Shown: piece by piece, positions 29,901 through 37,508 of the stretch | Position numbering within the stretch: the first letter of the stretch is position 1 | Layout of the letters: each line of letters begins with the position of its first letter | DNA from: a virus | Virus record (IMG/VR): IMGVR_UViG_3300033150_002310 | Coordinates: 1 to 45,340 of that record | Direction: 5' to 3' (one strand) | Length of the DNA stretch: 45,340 bases | Translations under genes and position numbers: made by a program | Notes under the pieces: model-generated | Database searches by the model: none | The model's input: the letters and a program-made list of their open reading frames with translations, nothing else | What the model was told of the DNA's origin: nothing

Positions 29901-30960
29901 CGGTGGCGCGCGCGTCGAATTCTTGACCGGCCAAGTGCCGGAAAAAGGCCTTGGGATTACCGGTGGGGGCCCGGCTGCGAATGAGGACCTCGTACTTATT
30001 CCGGGCCTGTTTGAAGAGGGGCAAGAGCCGCCAATCGAAGTCGCCGGTTGGGTCGAAGGCCTCGGGCGGCGCATCGACGCCCAGGTGCTCAAGCTTCGCC
30101 TGCCGCATTCGGCGTGTGGTGACGATACCGAGATCGCGATTGAAGGCGGCAATGAGCTTCTTATCGACAGTCGGCTTCCGCCCGAGCAGGTAGGAGAGGG
30201 CCTGGGCATCGGCCTTATATTGTGGAAACGAAGAGGGATCGGCCAGGTAGACGGCCGCCCGCTCGGCAATGCTCCGGATGTTGTCGGGTTCGATTTTCTG
30301 CGGATCCAGTCCGTAGCGGGCGGCCACCTCCTTAACGGCTTCGGCCCGGACCCAATCCACCTCTTCCGGATCAGTGAGGGTGCTGTTCTCGAGCGCGACC
30401 TTCAACAGCGCCGCGGCCGCCACGCGCTTATTCAGCTCGGGCGGACCGACGGTATCCCAGGCGGCACCGTAAGTCAGCTCGAGGAGGCCCTCAACGGCCT
30501 CGCGCCGCTGGTGGTAGTCTCCGAGTGTGCGCCGATTCAGCTTGAGCCCGCGCTTCTCGAGGACCCGGTCGATTTCGTCTATCTGCCCTTCCTCGAAGAT
30601 GCGGAGGACCCGCTTCGGATCGGGGCCGGGAGTATAGAGCAAATCGGCCTCGAGCCCGAAGGCGGACTCGAGATCGTCCGGCACCTGGAGCATTCGCATG
30701 AGCTCTTGCGGCGCGGCGCGCGGCATGGGCTCCTCCCTGGCCGGTTGCGGATCGGGACGGAGCCGAGTCGGTATCCGCTGCCGTGCCGTCTGCTGCAGAT
30801 CGGCATAGAGGGCGGCCGCTAAGTTGCGCCGCTCCTCTTCTTTTATCTGACGCTCGGCCTCCTTTACCGGAGCCAGGGCGGAGGCAAACCAGCCGCGCGG
30901 CTCCGGTTCCGGAACGGCCGCTGTCGCTTCGAGGTCTTCATGTATCCAGTCTAGATTCAT
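23977..30960 (-). CDS. Giant inner virion (ejection) protein, 2327 residues
   Basis: A single frame of 2327 residues, 15 percent of the genome. The N-terminus is acidic and Pro-rich. The middle (about 930-1120) is Arg/Lys-rich and helical, e.g. YRAAAQLATRRYREALRRY. Hydrophobic helices occur near 630-680 (TTLVAAPIAFKGLKAV) and in the C-terminal third, where LLDARAKFATMMEL (about 1835), PSFTYEALRILKNIV (about 1885) and MLRMAGLNFAWNTFALSMTNW resemble large phage internal proteins. No lysozyme, RNA polymerase or protease motif was found. Last gene of a podovirus ejection cassette, it probably lies in the head core and is injected to form a channel through the envelope. Start overlaps the previous stop (ATGA). 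Confidence 0.75.
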   Translation of the reverse strand: MNLDWIHEDLEATAAVPEPEPRGWFASALAPVKEAERQIKEEERRNLAAALYADLQQTARQRIPTRLRPDPQPAREEPMPRAAPQELMRMLQVPDDLESAFGLEADLLYTPGPDPKRVLRIFEEGQIDEIDRVLEKRGLKLNRRTLGDYHQRREAVEGLLELTYGAAWDTVGPPELNKRVAAAALLKVALENSTLTDPEEVDWVRAEAVKEVAARYGLDPQKIEPDNIRSIAERAAVYLADPSSFPQYKADAQALSYLLGRKPTVDKKLIAAFNRDLGIVTTRRMRQAKLEHLGVDAPPEAFDPTGDFDWRLLPLFKQARNKYEVLIRSRAPTGNPKAFFRHLAGQEFDARATGNLTDVLNLLKEITGREPTPKMIEFLRRLDPKRRRILLHQLFSASSWEDFYARTRTDHGNGVITAPPFEAYFEEAPPLRRFQKWVQSYIDWQMQDYPRRIEEANRLLGGEGFISKEELTAALDETIAAERQAWLKAVFRDEDVRIEFENAKARVLQSDTLPALALRVVSFAWEQLGGLVKKVAGERGRMIVERPLDPLFAWLGKQLLSARIAAERPDLVAQLTQTIPAKRELPPPLEVGRKFLFGTANEGAWEYLSEQLDRKDLGFFDHVWLNFATLSAIARDLPIDITQAILDDPVTTLVAAPIAFKGLKAVRLGKVGKYTVKDLLKKIPISERGRRLMLKGYQVPRLMAAAAEMSLNPFSIPSVLRSVFNADPTFAVAYGIGARRLRRTLNRMPEEVRQAEFKKWRAHLKLMERSGLAKTDKIDYLNGLLSDMEARLERGLQVGLPDVERYMQAALDGLGPELAQLAVVPERSYSGIPYLNKLLPAKPRRPLLIADAAKRRALAETELAEWERAANEGRVDKTITHLVMEAQQLWLDSDSSTFSQLYRERIRPRLERWRSSEKGSHLAEYWMNIFDRWATPERLTRHLAYIEQGELAFEAYRQHKEDLLHWERFARASRKRAWRMANAETQLESGYRAAAQLATRRYREALRRYNRINLNDPDFQAWVKDHPRYGSAYRTWRRMRRIKAVYRKPNIKWRRAVAKLERALNSYRRLRRQKVVTARKKMVKEVSEFREFLRNKENYQWRRLYEELSIDLAQLEMAKRASIAEKPPANIRPIEEGFRTRLSAGSRHRLLRLAVRDHIASGGAADWIPERWRQKLVEAIDWLAEQGDQHAIDYRKGWLKPESFDLLVNKVAQRVYGRFEWGLPALDEVFARTVKQFRNHLEILRQVAKEDAASFINADLLLLPQNPTGRRVLMAIQNQASHFLAEPHRRRLEEALVELAEWGPEGRAALHEWLSTGERPKEGVTAAVERMYEMLETERHAFIEALEEAGIIDKGFGEKMRRSVWQAIFDTLSSEDVRQFMPARPGVSKFAPPLLNWPRFDHLKVQRTPGVVRVLWHDPRTGKVREQRFNVPGEGEARFQPTNINKAMREANAWIREQIKRGKLRRSDIIEGGPIKPPSSQQMALRGAKMGDLELQIQALRSMWSDLVRNKIYYVWGLQNGWVKPPSRAGVKAGPPGVPVDRHGEWTYIEPNKSFGPLSGMWVRKKLIREMNAWDEGWRVLEAKMEQFREDVLESPLITKLYQTVFRGGSRPLQRFTKFLYRNLITRNLGTWFTNHLTNMYTSAALGARPHSRDWNHNFKAFSDILEAYENGVKLESLIGKNGITELHIQVFRRGMLTGLLSPTVASPTAEMFGSGRMQRWRQRKEWRQLVEKQHRYEMRRVEHAIELLEGAETKLINEILAKEERGQSTTQLQRRLAETQEALRRARIKLEKIQTPFLSKILPNSLTRDLVVRMYSDKSVIHNFFDREYALLDARAKFATMMELTKQHGIEQAQLMVQLFMQQYGMVPPLIRRLRVLPGVGAFVPSFTYEALRILKNIVTLQPRIMLRMAGLNFAWNTFALSMTNWTYQDFKATVRARNELDAFFHYVTSLVIPTPWGLYVLSLRKYMLLDVFAQPGGLMRPMLENMKSGGEFGWLVGTALTPISQLVFSHPVTDWVVRRFTGVDPWRQEEITYRGAGLGQMAASMFRDTLSLALPRTIVSAWEQIEDAQRPPSPYTLHQRTILERILGAALGISVRHATPKTIGARLAMEMLRPEDVGELIKEMQDPVIDLLRARAWSAREALKEGDIDEFKRRVREAATELKKAGRKHVYIGGVWLTLERTEEEWAEKLVDYVGRTPYTLYDKVPVDMLPNLIVAFENQPMLDPQHREYVWSRLLDPNRLAHQSNVYKLARAASKLARLYSTSKDTRLRLRFGMAFLNVWNRLVRATVLEAQKATDVKFVERFLRSPRGNRLRLLAEHIMKRSE

Positions 30961-32501
30961 TCGTTCTCCGTCAGACTCTGCAAAAAGGCTGCCAGTTGTC
31001 TGCGTGTTTCGTCGTCATCGACAACGTGAACGATTTTATTTTTGATCTGCTCCCACGCTACGTTGGTTCGGGTGGGATTGCGCAAGAAGCTAAACAGGTG
31101 CTCTTGCATTTCCGGTGTGTCAAATATCCGGTGAAAGACGCTGAGCACCTTCTTGGTTCGACGCCGAGCCAGGGCGAGGGCGTACTCGCGCGGATTCGGG
31201 ACACCGGCCAGGCGGGCTTCCTCAAAGGCGTTGGATACGATTCGGCGCGTGTATGCGTCCACTCGGCTGTGAATGCGCCGAGCCAGCTGCAGTCGGGTGC
31301 GGGCAGTGACGAGTTCCTGTTGCATTTGCTTTAGTTCGGTAAAAGTACTCTGAAATCGCTGCTGCCCACCGGCGGCCTGGATGAACTTTTCGGGATTGGC
31401 CTCGATGTCGCTCAGCACCTGGCGCAGCACGGTGCCGAAATTCTGTGCCGAAATGATCGTGGCTTGCGATACGCCGAGCACGGACAGAAGTGTCTTAGCC
31501 CGGCCGAGGCGCTGGCCGATGTAGTTATTGAAGGATTTTTCGGCCTTATCGATGTCGGCCTCGGTCCGGATCTCGACGCCGAGCACGGGCACACTAAACC
31601 TGAAATTTTCCTGCATCAGTTCTTTTGTGCTCCGGTCGATGAATTCCAGATCCTGTGTGCCGATGTCCTTGATCTCAGCCGGTTCGGGTTGGGGGATGCC
31701 GAAGGCCGCCGCGGCCGCCTGGGGCTCGCTAACGGATTCGAGCCCGACACGGGCCTTTTCGTAGAATTCGGCCCGGGCCCGCCACTCTTCCCGAGCACCG
31801 GCGGCGCGGGCCTTGCTCTCTTCGGTCTTGGCCCGTTCTTGTTCTATCCTATATCGCTGTGTTGCCTCATCGAACCGCGTGGCGAGCTCTTCGCGCCGCC
31901 GCTGAAATGCCATGATATCCGTTTTGGCCTTCTCCTGTTGATCCGCATATTTATTCCTTATTTTGGCGAGCTCGGCATTGGCCTTTGCCAAAATGGCCTC
32001 GGCCTTTGCCCTTGATTTCTCGTCAGGAAATAATTCGATCATTTCCCGGAGTCGTTCTTGGGCCGTTTTTATGGCCAGCTCGTTTAATTTATTTTGTTGT
32101 TCGAGCTGTTTGGGGAGATTTTCCAACTTTAGTCCCTCGGCCATATTTTGCAAGGCCTGAAATTCATTTGTGAGGGCCATTGCGTTTTCTTTGTATGGTA
32201 AGAGGGTTTTTACTTCTTGTGTTAGGGCCTCTATTCGGCCAATCATTGCTTTATTGTATTTCTTCGTTTCCTCGAACTGATCCCGCCATTGCTGGGCATC
32301 ACGCTTGGCCTCAGCAAGTTTGAAGTCATATTCGGCCTGCCAGGATCTTATCTTGAAATCCAATTCTTTTTCGAGAAGCTGCTGCCGTTCTTTGAATCGG
32401 CGCTCTTCCTCAATTAGCTTCTTCAGGGCCATCGCAAATTGGAACTGCTGCTGGCCCAGCTGCCGCATTTCGCCGTAATACTGTTCGCCTACGATCGGCA
32501 T
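30957..32501 (-). CDS. Coiled-coil inner virion protein (probable ejection protein)
   Basis: A 514-residue protein, mostly helical with long coiled coils in the first 280 residues (FKERQQLLEKELDFKIRSWQ, RAKAEAILAKANAELAKIRN, AREEWRARAEFYEKAR) and a helical C-terminal region rich in Arg. Leader GAGGAGGCAACT. It stands between two putative core proteins and overlaps the giant gene. By order and composition it corresponds to the internal core proteins of T7-like or P22-like phages. Function inferred from position. Confidence 0.65.
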   Translation of the reverse strand: MPIVGEQYYGEMRQLGQQQFQFAMALKKLIEEERRFKERQQLLEKELDFKIRSWQAEYDFKLAEAKRDAQQWRDQFEETKKYNKAMIGRIEALTQEVKTLLPYKENAMALTNEFQALQNMAEGLKLENLPKQLEQQNKLNELAIKTAQERLREMIELFPDEKSRAKAEAILAKANAELAKIRNKYADQQEKAKTDIMAFQRRREELATRFDEATQRYRIEQERAKTEESKARAAGAREEWRARAEFYEKARVGLESVSEPQAAAAAFGIPQPEPAEIKDIGTQDLEFIDRSTKELMQENFRFSVPVLGVEIRTEADIDKAEKSFNNYIGQRLGRAKTLLSVLGVSQATIISAQNFGTVLRQVLSDIEANPEKFIQAAGGQQRFQSTFTELKQMQQELVTARTRLQLARRIHSRVDAYTRRIVSNAFEEARLAGVPNPREYALALARRRTKKVLSVFHRIFDTPEMQEHLFSFLRNPTRTNVAWEQIKNKIVHVVDDDETRRQLAAFLQSLTENE

Positions 32502-32512
32502 AGTTGCCTCCT

Positions 32513-33511
32513 CTATACTAATCCATACAGCACTTCAGCCAGCCCCTTACCGAATCCGCTACCGGCCCGGCCGCTGTAAACGACATCAAAAGCCCAGCCG
32601 AGTGGGCGGCCGCTGTAATCGACTGACTGACTTATTTCCTTACCCGGCTCGAGCCGCTCGGCGATATCGAGGAGCGGTTGCCAAAGTCGGTAGCCCTTCT
32701 TGCCGCCGTAGCCGGTATCGGCTCCGGTCTGCATGGCCTTCTTGAGTACACCGAGCCGTTCCTTTGTCAGTCCGAGATCGTATTTGGAGAACATTCCCAT
32801 ACCAAATTCCATGAGCTGATGGCCTTTCAGCTCACTGGGCAACTGGTATTCGCGCACCAGCTCCTGGAGGTCCATGGAGTACGGGTTGAAGATTTCGCCG
32901 CTGGCCAGCTTGACCGGGCCGATGTCGCGCAGGAGCTGGGCAGCGACGGCGCGGTCGACGGCTTCGGTCGGTCGCCGCCCCGTGATGGCCGCGGTGAGAG
33001 CCCCGGTCTCTTCGCCGCTGAGGAGCGCTTGCAATTCCCGGAGCGCCCCCTCCTCGCCGAACGTCCCGAGCAGTTCCCAGAGCGGTGACTTTTCTTCGGC
33101 CTGGAGCTGTTGCCGCACCACTTCCTCCAGGGCCGGGGCCTCGAGGTAGGGGGACGAGAGCATCTCCGGCTGGTAGACCAGCTCCGCCCGGGCACCGGTC
33201 TCACCGCCGCCGAGCTGGCTCGTGAACTCCTGGATCCGCTTCGCCGCCTCCTCGGCTGGCAGCCCCTGGATCTCCGTGGCCAGCTGCTCGGCCTTCTCCT
33301 TGATGTCGGATCGGAGCAGGCTGGTGGGGACATCGCCGAGGGTCATCGCTATGATATCGCGCAGCCCCAGGGCTGGGGTGGCCGCCGGTTGGATCCAGTC
33401 CCAGCTCGAGCCAAAGAAGGGCCGGGTCGCCAGGCTGCCGAGAAAGGAGTGGACCCCGAACCCAGGCAGGGCTCCGCCGTAGAATCCCAGTTCGCTCATC
33501 GCAAAGGCCAT
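32513..33511 (-). CDS. Virion protein of the ejection cassette, unknown
   Basis: A 332-residue protein with a hydrophobic, Gly/Phe-rich N-terminus (MAFAMSELGFYGGALPGFGV), an acidic helical middle and a Gly-rich C-terminus. Leader ATAGGAGGTAATCG. It lies between the gp14-like protein and the coiled-coil core protein. The N-terminus may insert in a membrane. No family recognised. Confidence 0.6.
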   Translation of the reverse strand: MAFAMSELGFYGGALPGFGVHSFLGSLATRPFFGSSWDWIQPAATPALGLRDIIAMTLGDVPTSLLRSDIKEKAEQLATEIQGLPAEEAAKRIQEFTSQLGGGETGARAELVYQPEMLSSPYLEAPALEEVVRQQLQAEEKSPLWELLGTFGEEGALRELQALLSGEETGALTAAITGRRPTEAVDRAVAAQLLRDIGPVKLASGEIFNPYSMDLQELVREYQLPSELKGHQLMEFGMGMFSKYDLGLTKERLGVLKKAMQTGADTGYGGKKGYRLWQPLLDIAERLEPGKEISQSVDYSGRPLGWAFDVVYSGRAGSGFGKGLAEVLYGLV

Positions 33512-33527
33512 CGATTACCTCCTATGA

Positions 33528-34415
33528 TTAAATACTATAAAGTTCGTTGAGAGATTTGCCTGCGACCTGAAACCGGCTACTGCCGCCACCGCCCTGCGCC
33601 ATCCTCGATAGCGCTGCCGCTTGCTGCTGCTGGGCCTGGACACCGGCAACATTGAGAAGTAGGCTGCTCAGGCCGCTGATTGCCCCCGAGGCCGCCTGCA
33701 AGCCACCAGCGAGCGGGCTGACGGCGCTGAACGGGACCTGGCTGCCGAGGCCCATAGTGATCTGGGCGAGCGGGCCGATGCGGGCCGCGGCGATCTGGGC
33801 CGCCGACTGCCGGGCCGAGATCAGCCGGTTGAAGGTGGCCGTCTCCAGCTGGTTCGTGGCGGCCAGCTGGGCAAGGAGCTGATTCTCGAGCTGGACCTGC
33901 AGCATCGTCGGATCCATGGCCATCTGCCGCAGTGTGGGCAGGAGTGCCATCCGCTGCTGTTCGGCCATGCGGGTGAGCATCGCGGCCTCGTCCTTCGCCG
34001 ATGCGCCGCCATAGAAGGTGCCGCGGGCCTTTTGGGCCGCCCGGAGCCGATTCGTATACTCCTCCGCCAGCGACTCGGGCAACGGCTGCTGAAACCGCTC
34101 GGCGACATATTGACTCATGGCCTGATAGGGGGCGGAGAGGAACGTCTGCGCTACGAGCAGCCGGGCCCGATTGAGGGCGGCGCGGGTGGCGGTGAGGGCC
34201 TCGCGCTTGGCCCGACCGAGGCTGTACAGCCCGGCTGCGGCCTCCTCCGTGTAGCCCCTTTTGTATTCACCAGTTAATTGATCCATGAGCCGCTCGAGAT
34301 ACCGCCGTTGCTTCTTGGCGGCCTTGCGCTGCTCGATACCCTGGAGGACACCTCCGGCGATCCCGGCGGCCCCACCGATGGCTTGTCCGATTACGGCAAG
34401 TGTCAACGGTCCCAT
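33528..34415 (-). CDS. gp14-like inner virion protein
   Basis: A 295-residue protein. The first 25 residues (MGPLTLAVIGQAIGGAAGIA) are a Gly/Ala-rich hydrophobic segment, then a basic helix (EQRKAAKKQRRYLERLMDQ) and a long Ala/Gln-rich helical body, ending in a Gly/Ser stretch. This plan, and its position just after the tail nozzle gene, are typical of T7 gp14-type ejection proteins that insert in the outer envelope during genome entry. Leader AGGAGGAAAA. Confidence 0.7.
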   Translation of the reverse strand: MGPLTLAVIGQAIGGAAGIAGGVLQGIEQRKAAKKQRRYLERLMDQLTGEYKRGYTEEAAAGLYSLGRAKREALTATRAALNRARLLVAQTFLSAPYQAMSQYVAERFQQPLPESLAEEYTNRLRAAQKARGTFYGGASAKDEAAMLTRMAEQQRMALLPTLRQMAMDPTMLQVQLENQLLAQLAATNQLETATFNRLISARQSAAQIAAARIGPLAQITMGLGSQVPFSAVSPLAGGLQAASGAISGLSSLLLNVAGVQAQQQQAAALSRMAQGGGGSSRFQVAGKSLNELYSI

Positions 34416-34423
34416 TTTTCCTC

Positions 34424-36103
34424 CTATTCCCAGATATCTTCTTGCACGTGACCTACCACCCGCATGCCCAGCAGCTTGAGGGTGAACGGGCGGAAAGAAT
34501 AGAGATCGAACTGTATGTATTCCGATGGCCGCAAGTCGGCCAGGTTAATCGTCAGGACGTTGTGGAACTGGGCCGAGCTGAGGGTGAAGTGGGTCAGCAG
34601 CGGCATGTCGCCGGTCGTGTAGCTGTCCCGACTGGTGCGGGCCCGGATGTAGAGTACGGTGGGCTCACTTACTGGCTCATAGTGGTAATAGAGCTCAGCC
34701 AGCTTCCAGCGCTTGGCTCGATTCGGCACGCCGAGGTTGAAGAGCGGGGTGTGGACCTGAAAGGTGTAGTCGACGCCCGGCATCGTGACGTACGTCGTCG
34801 GAGATAGGGCACCGATTTGCACCACCGGCCAACAGTTGGATAGGAGCGTCGCACCGCTGGACGTGGTGACGACGACTTCCGGCGTGCTCACATTCGATGA
34901 GTAGAGGGCACCAAATAGATATTCTTTATTGCCCAATTTGGTTCGCAGGAACGATTGGACGTCCTTATCGAGAAAGGTCTCCCAGCGTTTCCGCACCAAA
35001 TCGAAGACGAGAATAGCCGAGTTCTCCGTCGCGCCGTCAAGGGGCACGGCAAGGTAGTATTTGTTGTCATGGACGGCAGCGACGGCCTTATGGATTGCTG
35101 ACGGAGTGATGCGATCGATATATTTCTGGATTCCGCGCGAAAGCGGTTCGGAGAGGCCACCGCCAATGTCCTGTTCTAGTCGCAATATCGAATAGACACC
35201 CTTCTCGCTCAGAAAGAAGATATCGGCCCGTTCACTGCCGGAGACGTATTGGATTGTTCGTGGTGCAATGCAGCCGATTTCCTTCGACAATATCTTGATG
35301 GCGGAATTCGTAGTATCGATGCTGTTTTCGGTTGTCGGGATCAGCGCCCCATTTGACCAAACGACATCGAATAGATAAATCGATCGTCGCTTAAAGATGA
35401 TAAGTCGCGGCTCGATACTACGCAGGGGAACAACGGCAACAATATGGTCACCATCTTCCGGCTGCACTTCGAGATAGTTTGACGGATCGAAAACGGCTCC
35501 ATCCTCGATGTTGCTCCAGCGTAGTCGGGCCGGTGGCTCGGTAATCCACAAACGGCCCTGGTAAGAAGTGATCCAGTTCGGAGCGTAGCTGGAATGAACG
35601 GTAAACGGATCACCTTGTGTGCTGCAATTCCACAAAACGAGATTAGGGTAAGTCTGGTTCGTATAGGGTTCGATACCGACTATACCAATAGCGTATGAAC
35701 TGTCTGAATAACCAGCACCAATATTATAGCAAGACACAAGGGCCCAGTGTGTGGCAACATCAGCCAAACTTAGCTGGGTCATTGGTACCCAATCGAAGAG
35801 GTACGGATCGGCATTACCATTATGCCAAAGGTGATTACCAGCGTGGACGTGAACGACAAAATTGTTGTGTACTATATCGTACCACGGAATGATGGCGTGA
35901 ACAGGTTTCCACGAATATGATGCTGCCGGATTGCCCCAGGGACCGCCAATGGTGATGTCACCACAGGCCCACTTGATGGTCTCGTCCGTACTGAGATTCA
36001 CATTCTTCAGGTACGGACATTTCTTTTCGCCCATCAAAAACGGGTGGGTGTCGGCATCCAGTCCTTCTTCGGGGCCGAACCAATATTGCTCCAGTAGTTT
36101 CAT
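34424..36103 (-). CDS. Tail nozzle / tail stabilisation protein (beta-propeller)
   Basis: A 559-residue beta-rich protein. Repeated strand patterns with GRLWITEPPARLRWSNIEDG, HIVAVVPLRSIEPRLIIFKR, RSIYLFDVVWSNG and DIFFLSEKGVYSI are those of podovirus nozzle proteins (P22 gp10 / T7 gp12 class), in which a propeller core forms the end of the short tail. The C-terminal 160 residues form a separate beta domain. Start and stop of neighbours overlap the adaptor gene. This gene and its neighbours are the main evidence for a short-tailed virion. Confidence 0.82.
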   Translation of the reverse strand: MKLLEQYWFGPEEGLDADTHPFLMGEKKCPYLKNVNLSTDETIKWACGDITIGGPWGNPAASYSWKPVHAIIPWYDIVHNNFVVHVHAGNHLWHNGNADPYLFDWVPMTQLSLADVATHWALVSCYNIGAGYSDSSYAIGIVGIEPYTNQTYPNLVLWNCSTQGDPFTVHSSYAPNWITSYQGRLWITEPPARLRWSNIEDGAVFDPSNYLEVQPEDGDHIVAVVPLRSIEPRLIIFKRRSIYLFDVVWSNGALIPTTENSIDTTNSAIKILSKEIGCIAPRTIQYVSGSERADIFFLSEKGVYSILRLEQDIGGGLSEPLSRGIQKYIDRITPSAIHKAVAAVHDNKYYLAVPLDGATENSAILVFDLVRKRWETFLDKDVQSFLRTKLGNKEYLFGALYSSNVSTPEVVVTTSSGATLLSNCWPVVQIGALSPTTYVTMPGVDYTFQVHTPLFNLGVPNRAKRWKLAELYYHYEPVSEPTVLYIRARTSRDSYTTGDMPLLTHFTLSSAQFHNVLTINLADLRPSEYIQFDLYSFRPFTLKLLGMRVVGHVQEDIWE

Positions 36104-37065
36104 TATTCCAAGTCCTCCGGAATAATGCGATTGGCGTGATCGGAGAATAGCACCTCCTTTTCCCGCTGCCGCTTCAGTGCAATCTCGGCCCGTTTATAGG
36201 CGAGCAGGGCTCGCTCCGGTTCCTGCATCTCGGTATAGATATCGCTGGCAGCCCGCCAAGTGAGATATTCCGGATCGGCACCGGGCAATATCGTATCGGC
36301 ATAGAGACTGAAATGGGTAACGGGCCGAAGCCGCCTAATGGCACCATAGCGGAACTTAGTACCGGATTCGGGCCGATATAGGAGCTTCAGCCAATAATAG
36401 GTCGATTGCCGCGCCCCGGGCGGTATGAGACCGACGATATCATTGTCCGGCGACTTGAAAACAACGGGACATGTCTGAGCCGAAACGAGATTGAGTCCCA
36501 GCGGCTCGACAAGGAGCTGCCCCAATCCGACATCGATACTGGCCAGAGTCGTCGAGGTACTGAATTCGTAGAGGGCCTCATATCGATTATTGGCCAGTGT
36601 GGCTCCGGTTACCTGCCAATAGCCGCGCACCTGAAACTGCACGGTATGGGTCGGCAACCCGCCCGAAACGAGATATTCAACAGTGAGGGTATGAGTCGAA
36701 ACGAAAGTCGAAAAGGGACGGTAGCCGACCGGCTCCCACTCTTCGGCATACGACTTGAGATTTTGAGCCACGGCATAGGGATAGCGCCGGTCCCATTGCT
36801 TGTCACTCGCCTTCAGGGCCTGGTAATTCGTGGCGTCCATAACCCATACAATCTGGTCGACATCCTGCGGCACAACAAGATAGGGCTGGTCACCATAATA
36901 GGTAATCTCGTCTTCGAAATAGAGATCTCGCCAGGCGAATTCCGACTCCCAGGCATGATAGGCCCGGCGCACAGCGGCCTCGATCCGCACTGCCCATTCG
37001 GGGTCGTTGCGGCCCGTGATCCGCTGGACCTCTGTTATCATTTCGTAAAGGCTGACATCGAGCAT
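36103..37065 (-). CDS. Head-tail adaptor protein (probable)
   Basis: A 320-residue protein. The N-terminal helical part (MLDVSLYEMITEVQRITGR, VRIEAAVRRAYHAWESEFAW) and a central beta domain followed by C-terminal helices (EPERALLAYKRAEIALKRQR) match the plan of podovirus adaptors that bind beneath the portal ring. It immediately precedes the nozzle gene, the usual order. Leader GGGGAGAAAAGTA. Sequence families here are divergent, so the call depends partly on position. Confidence 0.65.
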   Translation of the reverse strand: MLDVSLYEMITEVQRITGRNDPEWAVRIEAAVRRAYHAWESEFAWRDLYFEDEITYYGDQPYLVVPQDVDQIVWVMDATNYQALKASDKQWDRRYPYAVAQNLKSYAEEWEPVGYRPFSTFVSTHTLTVEYLVSGGLPTHTVQFQVRGYWQVTGATLANNRYEALYEFSTSTTLASIDVGLGQLLVEPLGLNLVSAQTCPVVFKSPDNDIVGLIPPGARQSTYYWLKLLYRPESGTKFRYGAIRRLRPVTHFSLYADTILPGADPEYLTWRAASDIYTEMQEPERALLAYKRAEIALKRQREKEVLFSDHANRIIPEDLE

Positions 37066-37508
37066 TACTTTTCTCCCCTAACCCATTCCCGGAGCTGCTC
37101 GGATACCTTCTTCTTGAATTCATCAAATTCGGCACGCAATTCGGCAACTACACCGAGATCACCCAGCAGCCGCTGAATATCATCTCGGTGAGCAACCTGT
37201 TGTCGATCGACTTTCTCTGCCAGCTGCTTTGAGGCACTAACCAACTGCTCAGCCTGTTCGACTGCCTTTTTGACTTGCTGCCAAGCGAGCTGCAGATTAT
37301 CAATGTGCTGCTCCTGCACGGCTGATAATTCTTGCATCGATGCCTCAACGCGCTGGAGCATTGCCGCTACCTTTTTTTCCGTTTCCTTTATCCGCCTAGA
37401 GAAGGCCTCGAGGGTATCTGCTACCTCTGTTTTGCCAACGAGGCGCAGATTCCGAATGGTCTCCTCCAGGGCAGCAACACGCTGTCGGAGTTCATTTACG
37501 CTAGACAT
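37065..37508 (-). CDS. Coiled-coil protein
   Basis: A 147-residue protein that is nearly all heptad-like helix (VNELRQRVAALEETIRNLRL, ETEKKVAAMLQRVEASMQEL, ELRAEFDEFKKKVSEQLREW). No hydrophobic segment. It follows the bifunctional glycosyltransferase with an 8-nt overlap and has a CAGGAGGTAAAG leader. It could be a trimeric virion stalk or an assembly aid. Function unknown. Confidence 0.65.
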   Translation of the reverse strand: MSSVNELRQRVAALEETIRNLRLVGKTEVADTLEAFSRRIKETEKKVAAMLQRVEASMQELSAVQEQHIDNLQLAWQQVKKAVEQAEQLVSASKQLAEKVDRQQVAHRDDIQRLLGDLGVVAELRAEFDEFKKKVSEQLREWVRGEK

